A DNA stretch of 64,000 nt from Lineus longissimus (Eukaryota > Nemertea > Pilidiophora > Heteronemertea > Lineidae): assembly GCF_910592395.1 (NCBI RefSeq), contig NC_088312.1, positions 13,266,001 through 13,330,000 of the forward strand, in the 5' to 3' direction. The notes beneath the pieces are model-generated. The model saw only the letters and a list, made by a program, of their open reading frames with translations, searched no databases and was not told where the DNA came from. Shown here piece after piece: positions 22,311 through 34,800 of the stretch (positions are counted from its first letter, which is position 1; each line of letters begins with the position of its first letter). A program made the position numbers and the translations under genes.

Positions 22311-24803
22311 GTAAGCATTTTTTTCTGTGTTGTTACGTTGAATTGTTCGGGATGAAGCAAATCGCTTATCCATCTTCGAATGAAAGTTCACAGTTTTCGG
22401 TCAAAACCAGATTTTACAAAATTGTTGTCGCGGTACCTTATCTACAACATGTTTTTCACTCTGTCGGTGAATTTTATTGCACCTATTGTTTTCTGACTCG
22501 CAATTGTAGAGAACTGCGTGTCGTCTGTTTTATACAATTCATTGCACCTCGGTTTTTCTCGATTGCAATGTGGAGAGAACTCTGCCTTCTGTCGCTTTGC
22601 TATTCAAGCAGTAAAATGGTGTCTCTCCTTGCAATAATTAGATGTTACCAGTTGTTTGCATCCTCTCACTCGACGAATTTAAGAGTTAGCGTGCTTTGTC
22701 ATCCAACAGAATAGTTCTCCAGGGTAATGATATTCCTTGTGCATTGCAATGCCTGTAATTGCAATGGTTTGTCCCGATGCTAAAAGTGTCAACCTGTCAC
22801 ACTACGTCTAAGAGATGCAGTTGCTCCCTCCAGTTACCACATTGTTTTATCACTCCTAAAAATATACAGCTTATAACCAAGAATGAACTAATCTATACTC
22901 GATATAACAATGTACAATGTAGTACTGTTTCTCCTAGTCCACACAGCTTTTGGCACCCTTCCCAATCTAAATACGACAACGTTTTGGTACCTTCAAGGTG
23001 ATAACATCGCTCTTCAATCCAACATAGGCGTCTTAAACAAAACATCGTCGATCCTTCGAAAGTCGAACCAACGACCTCCTAGTCCAACAATTGTTGTACA
23101 AGCCAAATTACATTATCTTTTGCAACTCTGTCTGACTATGAGGCGATGGATAGTGCTTGACATGTGCATCATCCTTCGTCTCGTTCCATTCCAATTTCAC
23201 ACACGTCCCATTGTATCATCTTTTTTGTAACTTTCCTGCTGTATAACCCGAATTGTGTCCTCATGAGACCGATTTGTGATGTATGGAAATGAGAATTATA
23301 ATCAAACACTACGCAGTCTCTATCCGTACAACACAGTCATTCTGAGGATGCCTTGTGATATGTTTCCATTACGACTGTTAATAATGGAAACACATTATAC
23401 TCTTAAAGTTTATCGGTAAGAATGGCTGATTTGGAAGGTTCTATTGTACCAACTGTGAAGTTCGTAAAAGAAAATAATGAAACTTGTCATTAATAAGTTA
23501 CAAGCTACAGATGTGATAAACCATCAACATGGTTAATTATTACTTTTTCGATACCCGTAGTTAAAACAGCTGATTTTGCAGCCGGTGAATGGGGACTAGG
23601 CTATCTGAGTTTACTATTAACTATAACTATGAAATAGTTAATTTTAGTAATGGATGTCGAGAGCGTACACATCATCCTAGAGTTTAGTATTGGTGAGTCA
23701 AAAATGGCAATCGATACGGTGGCCATGCTGGCCTTACCTAGCTCACTCTCCGGAAAATATAGCGCCTTAAGGTCACGGGAGAATGATCAGACATCTTGCA
23801 GATCAGATTACTCTCCTTGTCTTCAGTTGACGCTCTCAATACCGTCGCTGCCGTTCACACAGGGCCATGGCAATTAAGCGGAATCTGCGAAAACCTGGCG
23901 GAAACAGCATACAAACAGTGTGAGAATATTGATGTTAGATACTTATTGTTAGAAATATTTGCAATATTCGCCGCGTTTATTCTTCTCCCCGCCACGGCTG
24001 TTGGGAAGTGGCTCGAGAAAAAAAAACACAGTCACGTTTTTTCATGTATGTTGGTGTTTTCCTGAATGCTTGATAAATCGAGGTTTAAACATATTGATAC
24101 TTAGGCAATATTACGAGTAAATAATGATACTCTCGGCATACTTATTTTGCGCTATTTCCATTCAGATTCCGCAGTTTCTCCAAGTTCCGTGAAATCGCCA
24201 TGGCCTTCACACAAGCGGGGGCGGACTCTAAAGCAGATGACAACTTGAATTGGCAATTTAGTGCGTTATCATGTAATGCGGTCTTCAGTTCTGCTAAGAT
24301 GCGTGCGACAGCGCATAAAATCCCACTTAACGTAAAAGGGCCACTCAAAACGTATTACGAGTGATGCGACCATACTTGGCCAAATATCAAAGGTCATTTG
24401 TAGAAAGGGGCTAAGTGCACTTTATCTTGTTTAGAAAGAAAAACACATTTAAAGTTTAATCTGAATCTGAATGTTGAAATTCGGTTGACATTTTCCATTT
24501 TGGCATTTAGTTTACGATTGTCATAAATGGGACTCTTTTTTAAGTTATTTGCAACAACTGAAGAAACTATTCCAATGCCATATGTTGGCATACAGGTTGT
24601 AAGGGAAGTGCGTATGAGGACATTTCGACTTTTAAGACCCCTGATATTAGGTTTTAGAGGGTGATCGGAATAGTACTAGGCTCTTCAGGGTTAATGAGCA
24701 GAAAATGTACCACTTCACAAGGTCAAACGCGTTTTCAAAGGTTACGTCATGATCACAAAGCAATTTGCATTTTCAAACAAAAGTAGAACCTACCTTAGCG
24801 GAC
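22311..24803. other. Presumed intron, no exon recognised
   Basis: Several 60-110-codon frames occur. One at 23796-24065 (+) has a hydrophobic stretch LLLEIFAIFAAFILLPATAV near 23950, but no initiator or splice context ties it to a gene. A segment near 23870-23890 (GGCCATGGCAATTAAGCGG) resembles the complement of 24180-24210, suggesting a diverged inverted repeat. Nothing else stands out. Confidence 0.35.
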
Positions 24804-24957
24804 ACCTCTCTATTAAGGACAACCTCTCAATTACACACTGTGACACTAGGATTGGTCCCAAATTTGTTGTTTCTATTCAATTATACCTCTCTTATCAGGA
24901 AACCTCTATATTAAGGACAACACTTGTCAGTCCCGTGGGTGTCCTTAATAGAGAGGT
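24804..24957. mobile_element. Small MITE/foldback with 18-bp perfect arms
   Basis: ACCTCTCTATTAAGGACA at 24804-24821 is matched inverted by TGTCCTTAATAGAGAGGT at 24940-24957. An internal direct copy CCTCTATATTAAGGACAAC lies at 24903-24921. Non-coding. Confidence 0.7.
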
Positions 24958-26504
24958 TCCACTGTATACGACAAAAAAAGTCTCAATGTTACTCAAACAA
25001 TCAATCATGAAATTCAAAGCAAAATTCGACATCCTATAGGTATGTAGGTCAGAAGTTCAGGTAAGACTCCTAGTTAAGATCGTATTCAATTTCGTGTGCA
25101 TGTGCATGTACATTTGTTACAAGATTTTTGTAAAATCAATAGTTAAGGCCTCGTTAAAATGTAATTTCTTCAATTGTTCCAATTCAGAGAGTGTAATGTG
25201 ACCCTAAACGTCTCCTTGATCATACTGAAGGTTACTACTAAGTAATTTCCTCACACCTTGCACTTTAGAAAACATAATTTGACCGTGATTATCTCCTCGA
25301 TCATGTCGATGTTTCTATTGCAACGATTGCCATGATAGCTAAATAATAGAGGCATACGAGTTTAGTTTGCAGCTGCTACTAAAGTGACACCATCACGATA
25401 TGATTTCAAATGTGTCTCAAACGGCTTGTATATCCTGTTTTGTTGCTTTGATATTTATTTACAATAGGACACGAGGTTCAAATAGGGTGAGAAAAAGTAT
25501 GCACGTTTCGCAGAGGCGATGACGTGAATTTAGCTCCCCCCGCTAGTGGAGGATGTCCTGTCTTATTGTTCATAGACAGATTATTAGCAAAATGTTTTGA
25601 TTGAGACAAAACTATGTAGTAGTCAATGCAAACCCTGTAATCCCCACAAACAGACACACATTCCACCCCGACCCAAGCCGGTCAGGTTATAAATACATAG
25701 TGGAGCTGGTCTCTCGGGGGGGGGGGGGGGGGGGGGGGGGTTAGTTTGCTCCAAGATGATGAGAAATTTCTCATATCGCTTTCTTTCCGATTTTCATTTC
25801 TTCAAACAGGATCCGGACTTGAAATGAAATAGTCAGAAGCTGTTTTTAAGTATTTTTAAGTTAAAAAAAATTGGTCAAGCGGTCGACAGGTTTTCAACTC
25901 TATTGAATCTTGATTGAATTTCGAGAAGCAGGTAATAGAAATTAGGTAGAAAATGAAAAGTTCAGAATTCGACACTTAATTTGTTGTAAGTCCTTACCGG
26001 TAAAAGAGGGTTAAATTTTTGCTTTGACCGCTTCATAACCATATATTGTAAAAACGTTCTCGCTACTGCACAAGATTCCTTCACACCGGGTCTTTTTCTT
26101 TTTTATAACTCGCTCTTAACTAAAAATACCCTAGTCTCCACTATCGCAGTCTTGACTGTATAACGGCACCAGTAACATTGCGGGGGCGAATGATCAAATG
26201 CGCTCTAAGCTGACAACTTGTATTGGTAATTCGTTGCATTATGCCATATGGTGACTTCAAAGCTGCCAAAGTGGCAATTGATCACGCAAAGAAATCCATC
26301 TTACGGAAGGACCTGCCACGCAAAATTAACAACGAGTGATGCAACTATAGTAGACCTAATGTACATAATTGTTGCATCATTATAGCTGCATCATTTTATT
26401 ACATTTGTACTAGAATCCGGTGTAGAAGTTCGAAATATCTTAGGATAGAATGTCTCGGGAACACTTTAATTTCTGAGCCACTGGCGGTCATGATCTCTAT
26501 AGAG
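24958..26504. other. Non-coding, with a G25 tract
   Basis: G25 at 25716-25740 is the longest homopolymer in the window. Near 25090-25130 CGTGTGCATGTGCATGTACATT recurs inverted at about 53230-53260, marking a shared repeat. No gene recognised. Confidence 0.45.
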
Positions 26505-26610
26505 TCATATACTACTAGTATCATAATCCATCTGAATACAAATGGGCTGGACACCTTTTCAAGGGGAAATTTTGTTTCTACTTTTTCAAAGGTTCCAGAA
26601 TAAGATGATT
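26505..26610. repeat. Dispersed repeat, copy 1
   Basis: CATCTGAATACAAATGGGCT and the following CTTTTCAAGGGGAAATTTTG block align in the same orientation with 48902-49005 (CGTCTGAACACAATAGGACC, ACTTTTCAAATGAGACATTC). Non-coding dispersed repeat; boundaries unclear. Confidence 0.45.
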
Positions 26611-26965
26611 GAACTCTGTCTATTCGTAAATATTTTTTCCGCATCGTTTTGGGCTCTGAACTACTGGCCATATTTCTTTAAAAGCATGGATTTTATTGAT
26701 ATTGCTTTTAGTAACAATGACCAAAAAAATTACTGTGCGTACATTTACGTAATGCATTGGATTTGACATTTTCCGTCGAGTACGGTTTATTTCTCGACCA
26801 ATCTGCGCGAAGTCTTCATGTTATTTTACCATCATTTACCAAGTATGAATTAGGATGAGAAAAACGATCATAATTATATGACCTGACATGATACAGGGGA
26901 TGTCGTTCTTTAAAGCATCTTCTTCTTTTTTCACCAATTTCCATTCCTTGCCGTCTGAGTTTAGA

Positions 26966-27290
26966 GAATTGACATCGAACTGGAGGCATATATTGGTTGT
27001 CTCACTTAAACCGCAAGGGTGGAGCTCTGACCGAGCGGTGTGGGTGATACAATCAATACCGACTGTGATACGTCAATTTCTATTCTTAAACACCTCGATT
27101 TAAATAATGAATTCGGTGATTTTAAATTCTTATTGACTGCTTATCCATATTTGGCCCCCACCCAAGCCGTTTTGTTCGCCTAACCAGAACTGTTGAATTC
27201 AAAACGAGGCTTCATCACCGGCACACAGTGCATTCACACTGTAAACTGCGTTTCATTATCAACCAAATTTGTTTAGAATGGCTGGCCAAG
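26966..27290 (+). repeat. Dispersed repeat family (CAATACCGAC type), copy 1
   Basis: It shares with 31398-31745, in the same order, ACTGGAGG, AGCTC...CC..GCGGT, ACAATCAATACCGAC, CAATTTCTATTCT, AAACGAGGC, CACAGTGCATT and ACACTGTAAACTG...TTCATTATCAAC. A shorter third copy is at 55680-55760. No coding capacity; the nature of the element is unknown. Confidence 0.65.
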
Positions 27291-27683
27291 GCATTGATAG
27301 GTTTCGCAACCTTCACGAAAGACAAAGTACAAAAGTATGAAGGACTGTGCTGTCATCCGGTCCTGTGCAAATTCATTTTCTCAACACCTGTAAATATCGG
27401 CTTTTGAGGGACACTCTTCAAAACCATCGTCGATGAAATACTTCTTCATAGTTTGTACACTGTACTTCGCACCTGATCGTCGTTTGTTGTTCGTAGGTCT
27501 TCGAAAGGGTTGTAAAACCTGCCATCTAATATTCTGTGATCAGGCGATGTAAAGTGATGATTTACCTCTTTCGTACATTGTATGTTTGCAAAAGAAGGGT
27601 AACGATACCAATCACACTGACGATGTCCGATGGAAATTACCCAGTCATGGCAGTACATGTACGTTGTACCGGAGGATGCTGTA

Positions 27684-27775
27684 AAGGGTTGACCATAGGC
27701 ACTAGCATTTTGGCCAGAGCTTGAAAACCTAAAGCAATTAGAACTCCTTCAAAATAAAGTAAATGCCAAAATGCC
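27684..27775 (+). repeat. Solo arm of the TTAA-flanked MITE at 29561-29795
   Basis: GGGTTGACCATAGGCACTAG followed by AACCTAAAGCAATTAGAACTCCTTCAAAAT matches the complement of 29708-29790. Only one arm is present. Confidence 0.6.
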
Positions 27776-27863
27776 AAAATTTAGGCCCAGGAGCGAACGG
27801 ACTTTGCTTTAAAAACATTATATCGTGTGATTGGATGGGCCTGATTTCTTTCAACGCCAAGGT

Positions 27864-28386
27864 CACCCTGGAGACTCAATTCCCAACATTGCCGAGCATC
27901 TTATCAGGCCTTCCAGTTTGCCGAGCTTGCCTGTCCTGAGAAAAGGAAGTTGTGTTTGATACAGTTAGAAAAACTGTGTTGTTGGGTCTTTCAACGAAAT
28001 ATTATTGTGTTCATCTGGTAATGATGTTCTTCAAGCATGGTTTGCATCAAACATAGAGAAAAATGCACTGCTGGTTTGTCCTATGGAAAGCGAACAAATC
28101 GTGAAATACATGTGTGCATGGATTGTTTTTGTGCGTGCACCACAGAGTACCCCGCTGGTTAATTTAACTAGAAATTTAGTGCATATGATGACATATTGTA
28201 CATGTTACCAGATGGACACAGTTTATTTTAGAAAATTTACCAACGAGCGCACATTTTGGATGATTTTCTTGTGAGACAGACATTCTTACAGGTCTGAAGA
28301 AGCACTTTCCAGGGCAATCTAGCTGCTCGGTAAGTTGGAAGGCATGATAAGATGCTCGGCAATTTGGAGAACTCATTCTCCAGGGT
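27864..28386. mobile_element. TIR element (~520 bp) with ~75-bp inverted ends
   Basis: The left end CACCCTGGAGACTCAATT ... ATTGCCGAGCATCTTATCA ... CCTTCCAG is matched inverted by the right end ending CTCCAGGGTG at 28386, about 80 percent identical over 75 bp. The interior frame 28005-28274 has no recognisable content. Likely a MITE. Confidence 0.7.
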
Positions 28387-29202
28387 GAAGGTAAGGGGTA
28401 AGATAACGTAGTTCCTTATTTCAGAGGTTTACAAATAAGAGGTTGTCATATACATAAAACATGTACAAGGCACTGCAGAGAATCTTATGACATGAACCGG
28501 TGATAAAAATGTCGCGGTTGCCGAAAGTAATTTTTTGTTCTACACCCCCCTTTCTTTTGGTTCTACACCCTACATTTTTTTGTAGCTATTACTTGTGGCT
28601 ACTGTCAAGCGCATATAGTGTCAACCTTTGTGATCTGACTTGCTGCTAGATAGCCATGCAATTCCAGGCATTCGCCATCGCGTGGGAGTGGATAGTATTA
28701 ATACAACGTAATCCTGGAAGATGAAATTGGATTGTTTTTATTGTTGATGCACCGCACAAGGCCACAATATATCATTATTAACACAGGACGCCACTAATGA
28801 CGGGTTATTCACTGGGCATTTGAAACCCGGTCTGAAAACATTGACATTGTGTCAATTATAGTACACACTCGTCGGGAAAATGCGTTACAACTTGCGCCTA
28901 TCATCGTGTCGTTTGTGGTCAAATACCACTATTCGGCAATTATCATGATTAACGCTTAATCTATTTCAATCTATTATTTCGTAAAATCTCTGCTTATTTC
29001 CAAACAATTCATTGCTGTCGGTTTTTGGCACTTATCGTAAAATTCGGAGCCGGATGATTCGTGTTCGGTCCGAAATATTTTTTTCCGAACGTATGTATGG
29101 TTGAATTCGACTCCCTGGGCGAAGGATGAGATGACGAACACCTGCGAATGCACACGCGAGGCTGTACTTGTCCCCAAGTCTAACACCACCTCAGTTTGTG
29201 CC
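28387..29202. other. Non-coding stretch
   Basis: A tandem-like TTTTTTGTTCTACACCC/TTTTGGTTCTACACCC pair occurs at about 28532-28572. No gene recognised. Confidence 0.4.
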
Positions 29203-29378
29203 GGTGTAATGTTTTTGAGTGTTTCTGTTTTTGAGTGTTTCCCCTCATTGTTTGGGAACGCTCAAAAATAGATTGACGAGTATTTCTGTGTATCCCCCCT
29301 ATTGAAAAGTCATGGTCTCTCTAGCTGCCTATTGTTTGGAAACACTGAAACATGGGGAACAACCACAGATGTTACACC
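29203..29378 (+). mobile_element. MITE of the GGTGTAA family, copy 2
   Basis: Starts GGTGTAATGTTTTTGAGTG, ends AACCACAGATGTTACACC; full-length homologue of 19575-19732 in the opposite orientation. A partial internal duplication (GTTTTTGAGTGTTTC twice at 29211-29242) is present. A 29-bp end fragment recurs at 58226-58254. Confidence 0.75.
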
Positions 29379-29560
29379 GTTACCATTAATAAAAAAATTC
29401 CGGGAACAAACATGGCGGACAAATCTCGATAAAAGTTTGGGCTCTCAAAATTGTCGTTACCTCGTCATTTCCAAATGATCATGATGATCATGATTTCAAA
29501 CAACGTCAGCATGTAATTTTGAATAAAACCCTTTCCCATAAGGAGTGGTTTGTCAACAAA

Positions 29561-29795
29561 TTAAGGTTCTACCATAGGCACCACCATTGGCTAGAACTTG
29601 AAATCCTAAATCATAGAACTCTTTCAAAACGAGATGAATGCCTATTTCATATGTGGGAGTCAGTTCTTAGTTCCTAGTTTTCCAGAAAACAGACCCTTAC
29701 CATTGAAATTGGCATTCACTTCATTTTTAAGGAGTTCTAATTGCTTTGAGGATTTCAAGTTCTAGCCAATGGTGGTGCCTATGGTCAACCCTTAA
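29561..29795. mobile_element. MITE flanked by TTAA, ~80-bp TIRs
   Basis: TTAA at 29561-29564 and at 29792-29795 flanks inverted arms (CCATAGGCACCACCATTGGC on the left, GCCAATGGTGGTGCCTATGG on the right) which pair over about 80 bp. The TTAA target fits piggyBac- or Kolobok-type mobilisation. No coding capacity. Confidence 0.8.
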
Positions 29796-31397
29796 AAAGT
29801 TGTAAATAAAAGCGACATATTCGCGAACAGTCGAGAACGGGAGGCAAAATACAGCCTTTGACGATGTGCGCGCATGAAATATGTATTCGCACTCATAAAA
29901 ACTATCACTCACAGGTTATCCATTCTTCTCATAAATTACAAACTATTATGTGATGAGCATGCTTTTCTGATAACCTCTTGGGCCTCCTTTTAATTCGATA
30001 ACACGTTAATGTAGCGAATTCTGTAATAATCGAATGAAATTAACATGTTTTATTTAATGATCATTTGGCTAATGGTTCCAAATACAATGATATAACGTTA
30101 TTTCCGACAATGTTGTATACGACTGTACGCAGTATTGTACGGATACCGCTGTAAAAAAAGACATACTGGCCATATATATAGGTGACCAAGAATCTAGGAA
30201 ACAAGTAGAAATGCAAAGGTTTTCGTCGGCAGTTCATTATTTCTATGTCTTTCTGTAATTTTATTTTACTCTCTCTATCCTATCGTCATATTACGTATGA
30301 ATGGATCTACATTATATAACAAGAGGTCATAAAGACTAAGAATTTGGAACTTCAGAAATTACAAAAACTCGAGTTTTTCTCAAAAGGGTGGGTAAAAGTT
30401 ACCTCAACTCGAATACTAAATGTTATTAAATCATTGTAAAGATTTTACATTTTTCAGCTCTGAACTCCTGAACATAAAGGAGATACAGAGCATGCTGTCT
30501 AAGAGACAAAACATATTACTTTATTGCCCGTGCTATGGCGTGTTAGTGGACATTTTTTGGCTTAGAGGGGTTTTAAAACCTCGTTTAAATACCATTTCCT
30601 TGTTAGCCTAATACTCGCTACTAACTGAGTGATACTATTCAAGGCACGTATTTTGTGACAAAAATCAAGCAATAACCACCCAAAGGTAATAGTAGCCATT
30701 GAATAGGAGACGATTTATCTTGAAAAAGCCTCCTATTGTCAAAATTTGTAACCTAGTGCTAGTTAAGATGCTGTAGTATTGGTTCCAAATTCTTAGTCTT
30801 TATTCATACGTTATTATACGGATAGAGGTTAAAATAGAAAAGGTCCTTGCTTTTGACTGGTCTTTTTATATATAAATGTAGTCTACTAAACAATACTTCT
30901 CCGTTTTTGGTACATGCTCATTTTGTTTAGTTTTATTCTATATTTGCTTTGTATTTTATATTAATTCGAATTTAAGTTATCTTCATGTGAATTTGTTTCA
31001 AATTGGCAGAAGAAATATTTTATCATCAATTGTATTGTTCAATTAAAGTCGATCCCTTTATATCTCCTTCATAACTCTCATTATTCCTATTCTTTGTATA
31101 ATTACCATTGTTTACAGTGGCCGTGATGTCACCAACCTGATCGATGACCGGAGTGTTAGGTTGTGACTTTGAACATCGAGACAATAAATTCAATAGCCAT
31201 GATTGGGAAATGATAACGAAATAGTAAAACGTACGAGTAACCAAATTGAACACAGGGGTGTGACCAAAAGGGTTGAATACGTAGGAGCAGTGTATATTTA
31301 TCTCTTGCATTATCTTTGATTATTTATATCTTCATGTTATTGACTGTGACGGCGACAGTCAACCGGCTAATGTTAACCGACAACTGCGTAGATGACT
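29796..31397. other. AT-rich non-coding stretch
   Basis: Near 30700-30740 GGAGACGATTT...AAAAAGCCTCCTATT resembles the ends of the MITE at 33738-34101. No exon recognised. Confidence 0.4.
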
Positions 31398-31745
31398 TTC
31401 AGGGTTGGCTTAAAGAGTTGATACCGAACTGGAGGTGTTGGCTGTCCTACCAAAACCGCTAGGGGAGAGGCTTTAATGTAGACTAAAACCGAAGGTAGCC
31501 GAGGTTTTGGCCAACATTTTAGCTCCATCCTAGCGGTTTTGGTGAGACAATCAATACCGACAGTAAGGTATCAATTTCTATTCTAAAACATCACATATTA
31601 GACAACGAATAATACTTTGTACCAACCCGAGCGGTTATGGTTGCCTAACCATTACCGCTGCATTCGAAACGAGGCACAATAGGGGCACAGTGCATTTACA
31701 CTGTAAACTGAGGTTCATTATCAACTTAGATGTTTTAGAACTGCG
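31398..31745 (+). repeat. Dispersed repeat family (CAATACCGAC type), copy 2, with internal inverted repeat
   Basis: Homologous to 26966-27290. It also carries ACCAAAACCGCTAGG near 31449 and its complement CCTAGCGGTTTTGGT near 31527-31541, making a ~95-bp stem-loop not seen in copy 1. Confidence 0.65.
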
Positions 31746-32451
31746 CAGACAATGACCTTTCTGTGAATGCTCCTTATTGTACGAACTGAATTACCGATTA
31801 AAGAGTAACTTTGAGTTAGTAACCCCGTATCTTGTAATTTTAACAACCAGTGGTCAGTATCCTGGTTTCTATATTAATCCTCCGATATAAAATGGTTCTA
31901 TTTTCCCGGGGTCCGTTTGCCGCCCCTCCCCCTCCCCCATCCAAATGTTGTTTGGTCTGCATTTTCTAATACAATGTTGATGCATTGACTATCTAGGAGA
32001 AAAATAATCTCCAATCCTTACCCTGACCAACTCTCTTATTACTGCTTCTAATCCTGACCGTCCCTGTGTCTGACCCTTACCCTAACACAAACTTGAAATT
32101 GATAAGCCTGTCTGTAACCAAGGCCCTATACCATTTATGTCATGTTTAATAGGATATCTTTTTAAAAACCTTTAATTCGATATCATTCTATCAAAATGGA
32201 GTAAAAAGAACTTGGGGAACATGGGACCCTTTGAATATGCCAAAAACGTTTTGGCCGAGGTCTTTTGATACAGAAGGGAAAATAATAAAAACAACGACCC
32301 AACACAAAAAGTCAGGTGTCAGGACTTGTGTTGGTGGGAAATGGTTGTTTGGGGAGGTTATTCTCCAAAGCAGACACATTATTATTAAATCATATTCCCT
32401 CTAACAATATCGCTTCCATTTTGTTTTTAGTCACTGTACATTATACATGTA
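31746..32451. other. Non-coding, degenerate CCTTACCCTGACC-type repeat
   Basis: 31995-32090 is a run of imperfect CCTAACC/CCTGACC units; a similar run in the complement is at 38860-38940. Nothing else recognised. Confidence 0.4.
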
Positions 32452-33110
32452 CAGTCCTACCAGAAAGTAAATGTTAACCGTTTTTTTAAATATCACAGAG
32501 ATGAAATAAGATATTTCAATTCGGTTTTCAGCAGAGTATGGTATATTTAGTAGGTCATATATCTGTTGTATTTGGATGTACCTTATCCATCCCTTCATTA
32601 TGTTACAAACATTTCAAAAAGATACAAAAAATCACTTAACTTTCATGTGCCTTTTCAAAAATTCAAATAAGCCAATGAACTGTGGTTTATGACCATCATT
32701 TTTCGGCACTCGCAATTCCATAGAAAGTGTTCGATAGTCATGACAAATGCATATTTTTGCCAAGGATTTTTACGTTATTTTCTAAATCTCTTCCATTACC
32801 TTAGATAGAGACCCCCAATCCTTTATGTATAAGCCGAGTTGGCCATAAATACCCTGACTGACTGCATTGCTGACCATGAGGGGTGTTCTCAAAGTTCACC
32901 AGCTGTCTGAAAAAACCATTCACCTGTAGTGGGCTAAAACTATTCTTCAAAATGAAGAATTTAGCAGGATTTTTCTAGTAACAAAAGCAAAATAAAACAT
33001 TCGTTGCACCATAGTTCACCAATACATCGTGAACAAGAAATAAATAACTAAAAATAAAAAAGTTACTTTTTGGACATTTTTAAAATTGCATTTACTTTCT
33101 GGTAGGACTG
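32452..33110. mobile_element. Tc1/mariner-type MITE (659 bp)
   Basis: Begins CAGTCCTACCAGAAAGTAAA and ends with its inverse ...TTTACTTTCTGGTAGGACTG, with TA on both sides (32450-32451, 33111-33112). Ends resemble the 10037-11001 element, so both probably used the same transposase. No coding capacity. Confidence 0.9.
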
Positions 33111-33112
33111 TA

Positions 33113-33737
33113 CATTGCGACCGCGCAGGGTAATTGAACTATGAATGACCTCGGGTTTGCACTCACTTTGGTGATGAAATTTCCAAAACTAATATCGCTT
33201 AAAATAAACTGTTTTAATATCAACCATGTCAAATACTTTCGCATAACCAGAGGACCTAAAAAGCTCATGATAATGGTATGGTCTACATGTCGACCTGGCC
33301 ATTCGGAGGGAATGGCGGCCAATGAAAGCACGGACGGAACAACCTCATTCGGGATAGAGTTGTGGTCACTTCAGTCAGGCCGTGGTTTCCCCTCTGGGTA
33401 TACCTTTGTCGTAATATGATGTTTATAGCATAGGGTCGATTGAACCAAAGCAAGGGTAATTGGATCATATTCGTGAAATTATTTTTATAAGGACTCCAGA
33501 TTGTTTCGTAAACTCAGCCCTAATAGACTTAAGAGCTAGAATCTAATGGTGAGACGCAAATCAACCTTTTGATAGAGCCAGACTGACATTAAAGGCGACG
33601 CAAAAAGCCCTTCTTGATAAATACAATTACCTACAATCAGATATCAAATATGTCAAATAAATGTACAATGGTATGGGTGGATCTATCAAAGATCCCCCCC
33701 CTTACTTTATAGATACAGGCATTGGCTATACCTGTTT
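33113..33737. other. Non-coding stretch, nothing firm
   Basis: Overlapping frames at 33092-33419 on both strands have no recognisable motif. A C9 tract is near 33693. Confidence 0.4.
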
Positions 33738-34101
33738 GCACCAGTAGGAGGCTTTTTCGGCTTCTTAACGATTTCTCAAACTTTTTCCTGATATATCCGA
33801 CAAAAGTATGACGCTGTCCGACATTTTCCTGAAAGGTCGGATTATTCTAGAAAACCTCTGCAAATTACTTGGGGTTCCCAAAATAGGGCATTAAATATTA
33901 AAGACCTATGTTTAAAGAGGTTAATGTGAGCCATACACTCAGAGTGACTTTATTGAGTGAGCTAATTGGTATTCACACTTTAGGGTCACTATTGAGTGTT
34001 TGGCTTACACCTCATTAACTCCATTCGACATATGCCTTTGAACTTTATTCCTCAATTTTGAGAAATCGTTTAAAAGAAGTCGAAAAAAGCCTCCTACTAG
34101 T
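33738..34101. mobile_element. MITE (~360 bp) with ~45-bp TIRs and an inner hairpin
   Basis: CAGTAGGAGGCTTTTTCGGC at 33742 and inverted ...GAAGTCGAAAAAAGCCTCCTACT ending 34098; both arms also share CGATTTCTCAAA. A second nested inverted repeat in the centre pairs TGTGAGCCATACACTCAGAGTGAC with GTCACTATTGAGTGTTTGGC. Non-coding. Confidence 0.75.
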
Positions 34102-34397
34102 GTTAGTAGCAAACACCATGATTTATGGTAGTTTCTGCCAGAGAGAAATATTTAAGCTGTCATCTTTTTAAAATATGTCTTGCCTGTTTCATTCATAAAT
34201 TTATGTACACAAAGCGATCGTTATTGATGTTCACTTGCCGATTTAAATCAAATTTGTAAATTCATGTATCAAAATTGACATCGCCAAGAGCTAATGTCTC
34301 AGGGGTTTGTGTGCAGGCCGGAGAAGCGAACATTTACCCCTGATTTCCTCAGGATAGATCTGTATACACGTGTCAGACAAGACTCACCTGAGAGCGT

Positions 34398-34800
34398 CCC
34401 GTTTTTATCCGGGTCTGTCCGGTTTCCCCCTACTTTCTATTACGTTACTAATAGCCCAATATAGCTTGCTGCCAAGTTGATGCTTTTTGCTCAGCATTTA
34501 TGTAAGCTCTTGCCAGACTTATGCAAACTCTCCTGTTAGTCTCCCGTTTTTATCCGGGTTGTCCGGTTTCCCCCTACTTTCCATTACGTTACCAATAGCC
34601 AAATATTGCCTGCGTCAAAAACGATGCTTGCAGCTCAGCGTCGTTTTCTATAAGCGCGTGGCAGACTAATGTAGACGTTCAGATGTTTTGTTACAACCGG
34701 GGTATCAGGTTTCCCCCTACACTACTAAAATACATGTGGTCGTCCAATATTGCCTGCGTCAAAGTTTATGCTAAGCTCATCAGCTTCTATTTCTGTAACT
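34398..34800. repeat. Tandem repeat, ~144-bp unit, about 2.7 copies
   Basis: GGTTTCCCCCTAC recurs at 34421, 34565 and 34709, exactly 144 bp apart. The units also share CCCGTTTTTATCCGGGT, CATTACGTTACCAATAGCC, AATATTGCCTGCGTCAAA and TGCTCAGC. Satellite-like; no coding frame. Confidence 0.8.

Noticed and set aside
29460-29500. ATGATCATGATGATCAT as a perfect palindrome
   Set aside because: The reverse complement differs at the centre; it is only an imperfect dyad.
34398-34800. CRISPR array
   Set aside because: Repeats are 144 bp, degenerate and without spacers; the genome is eukaryotic.
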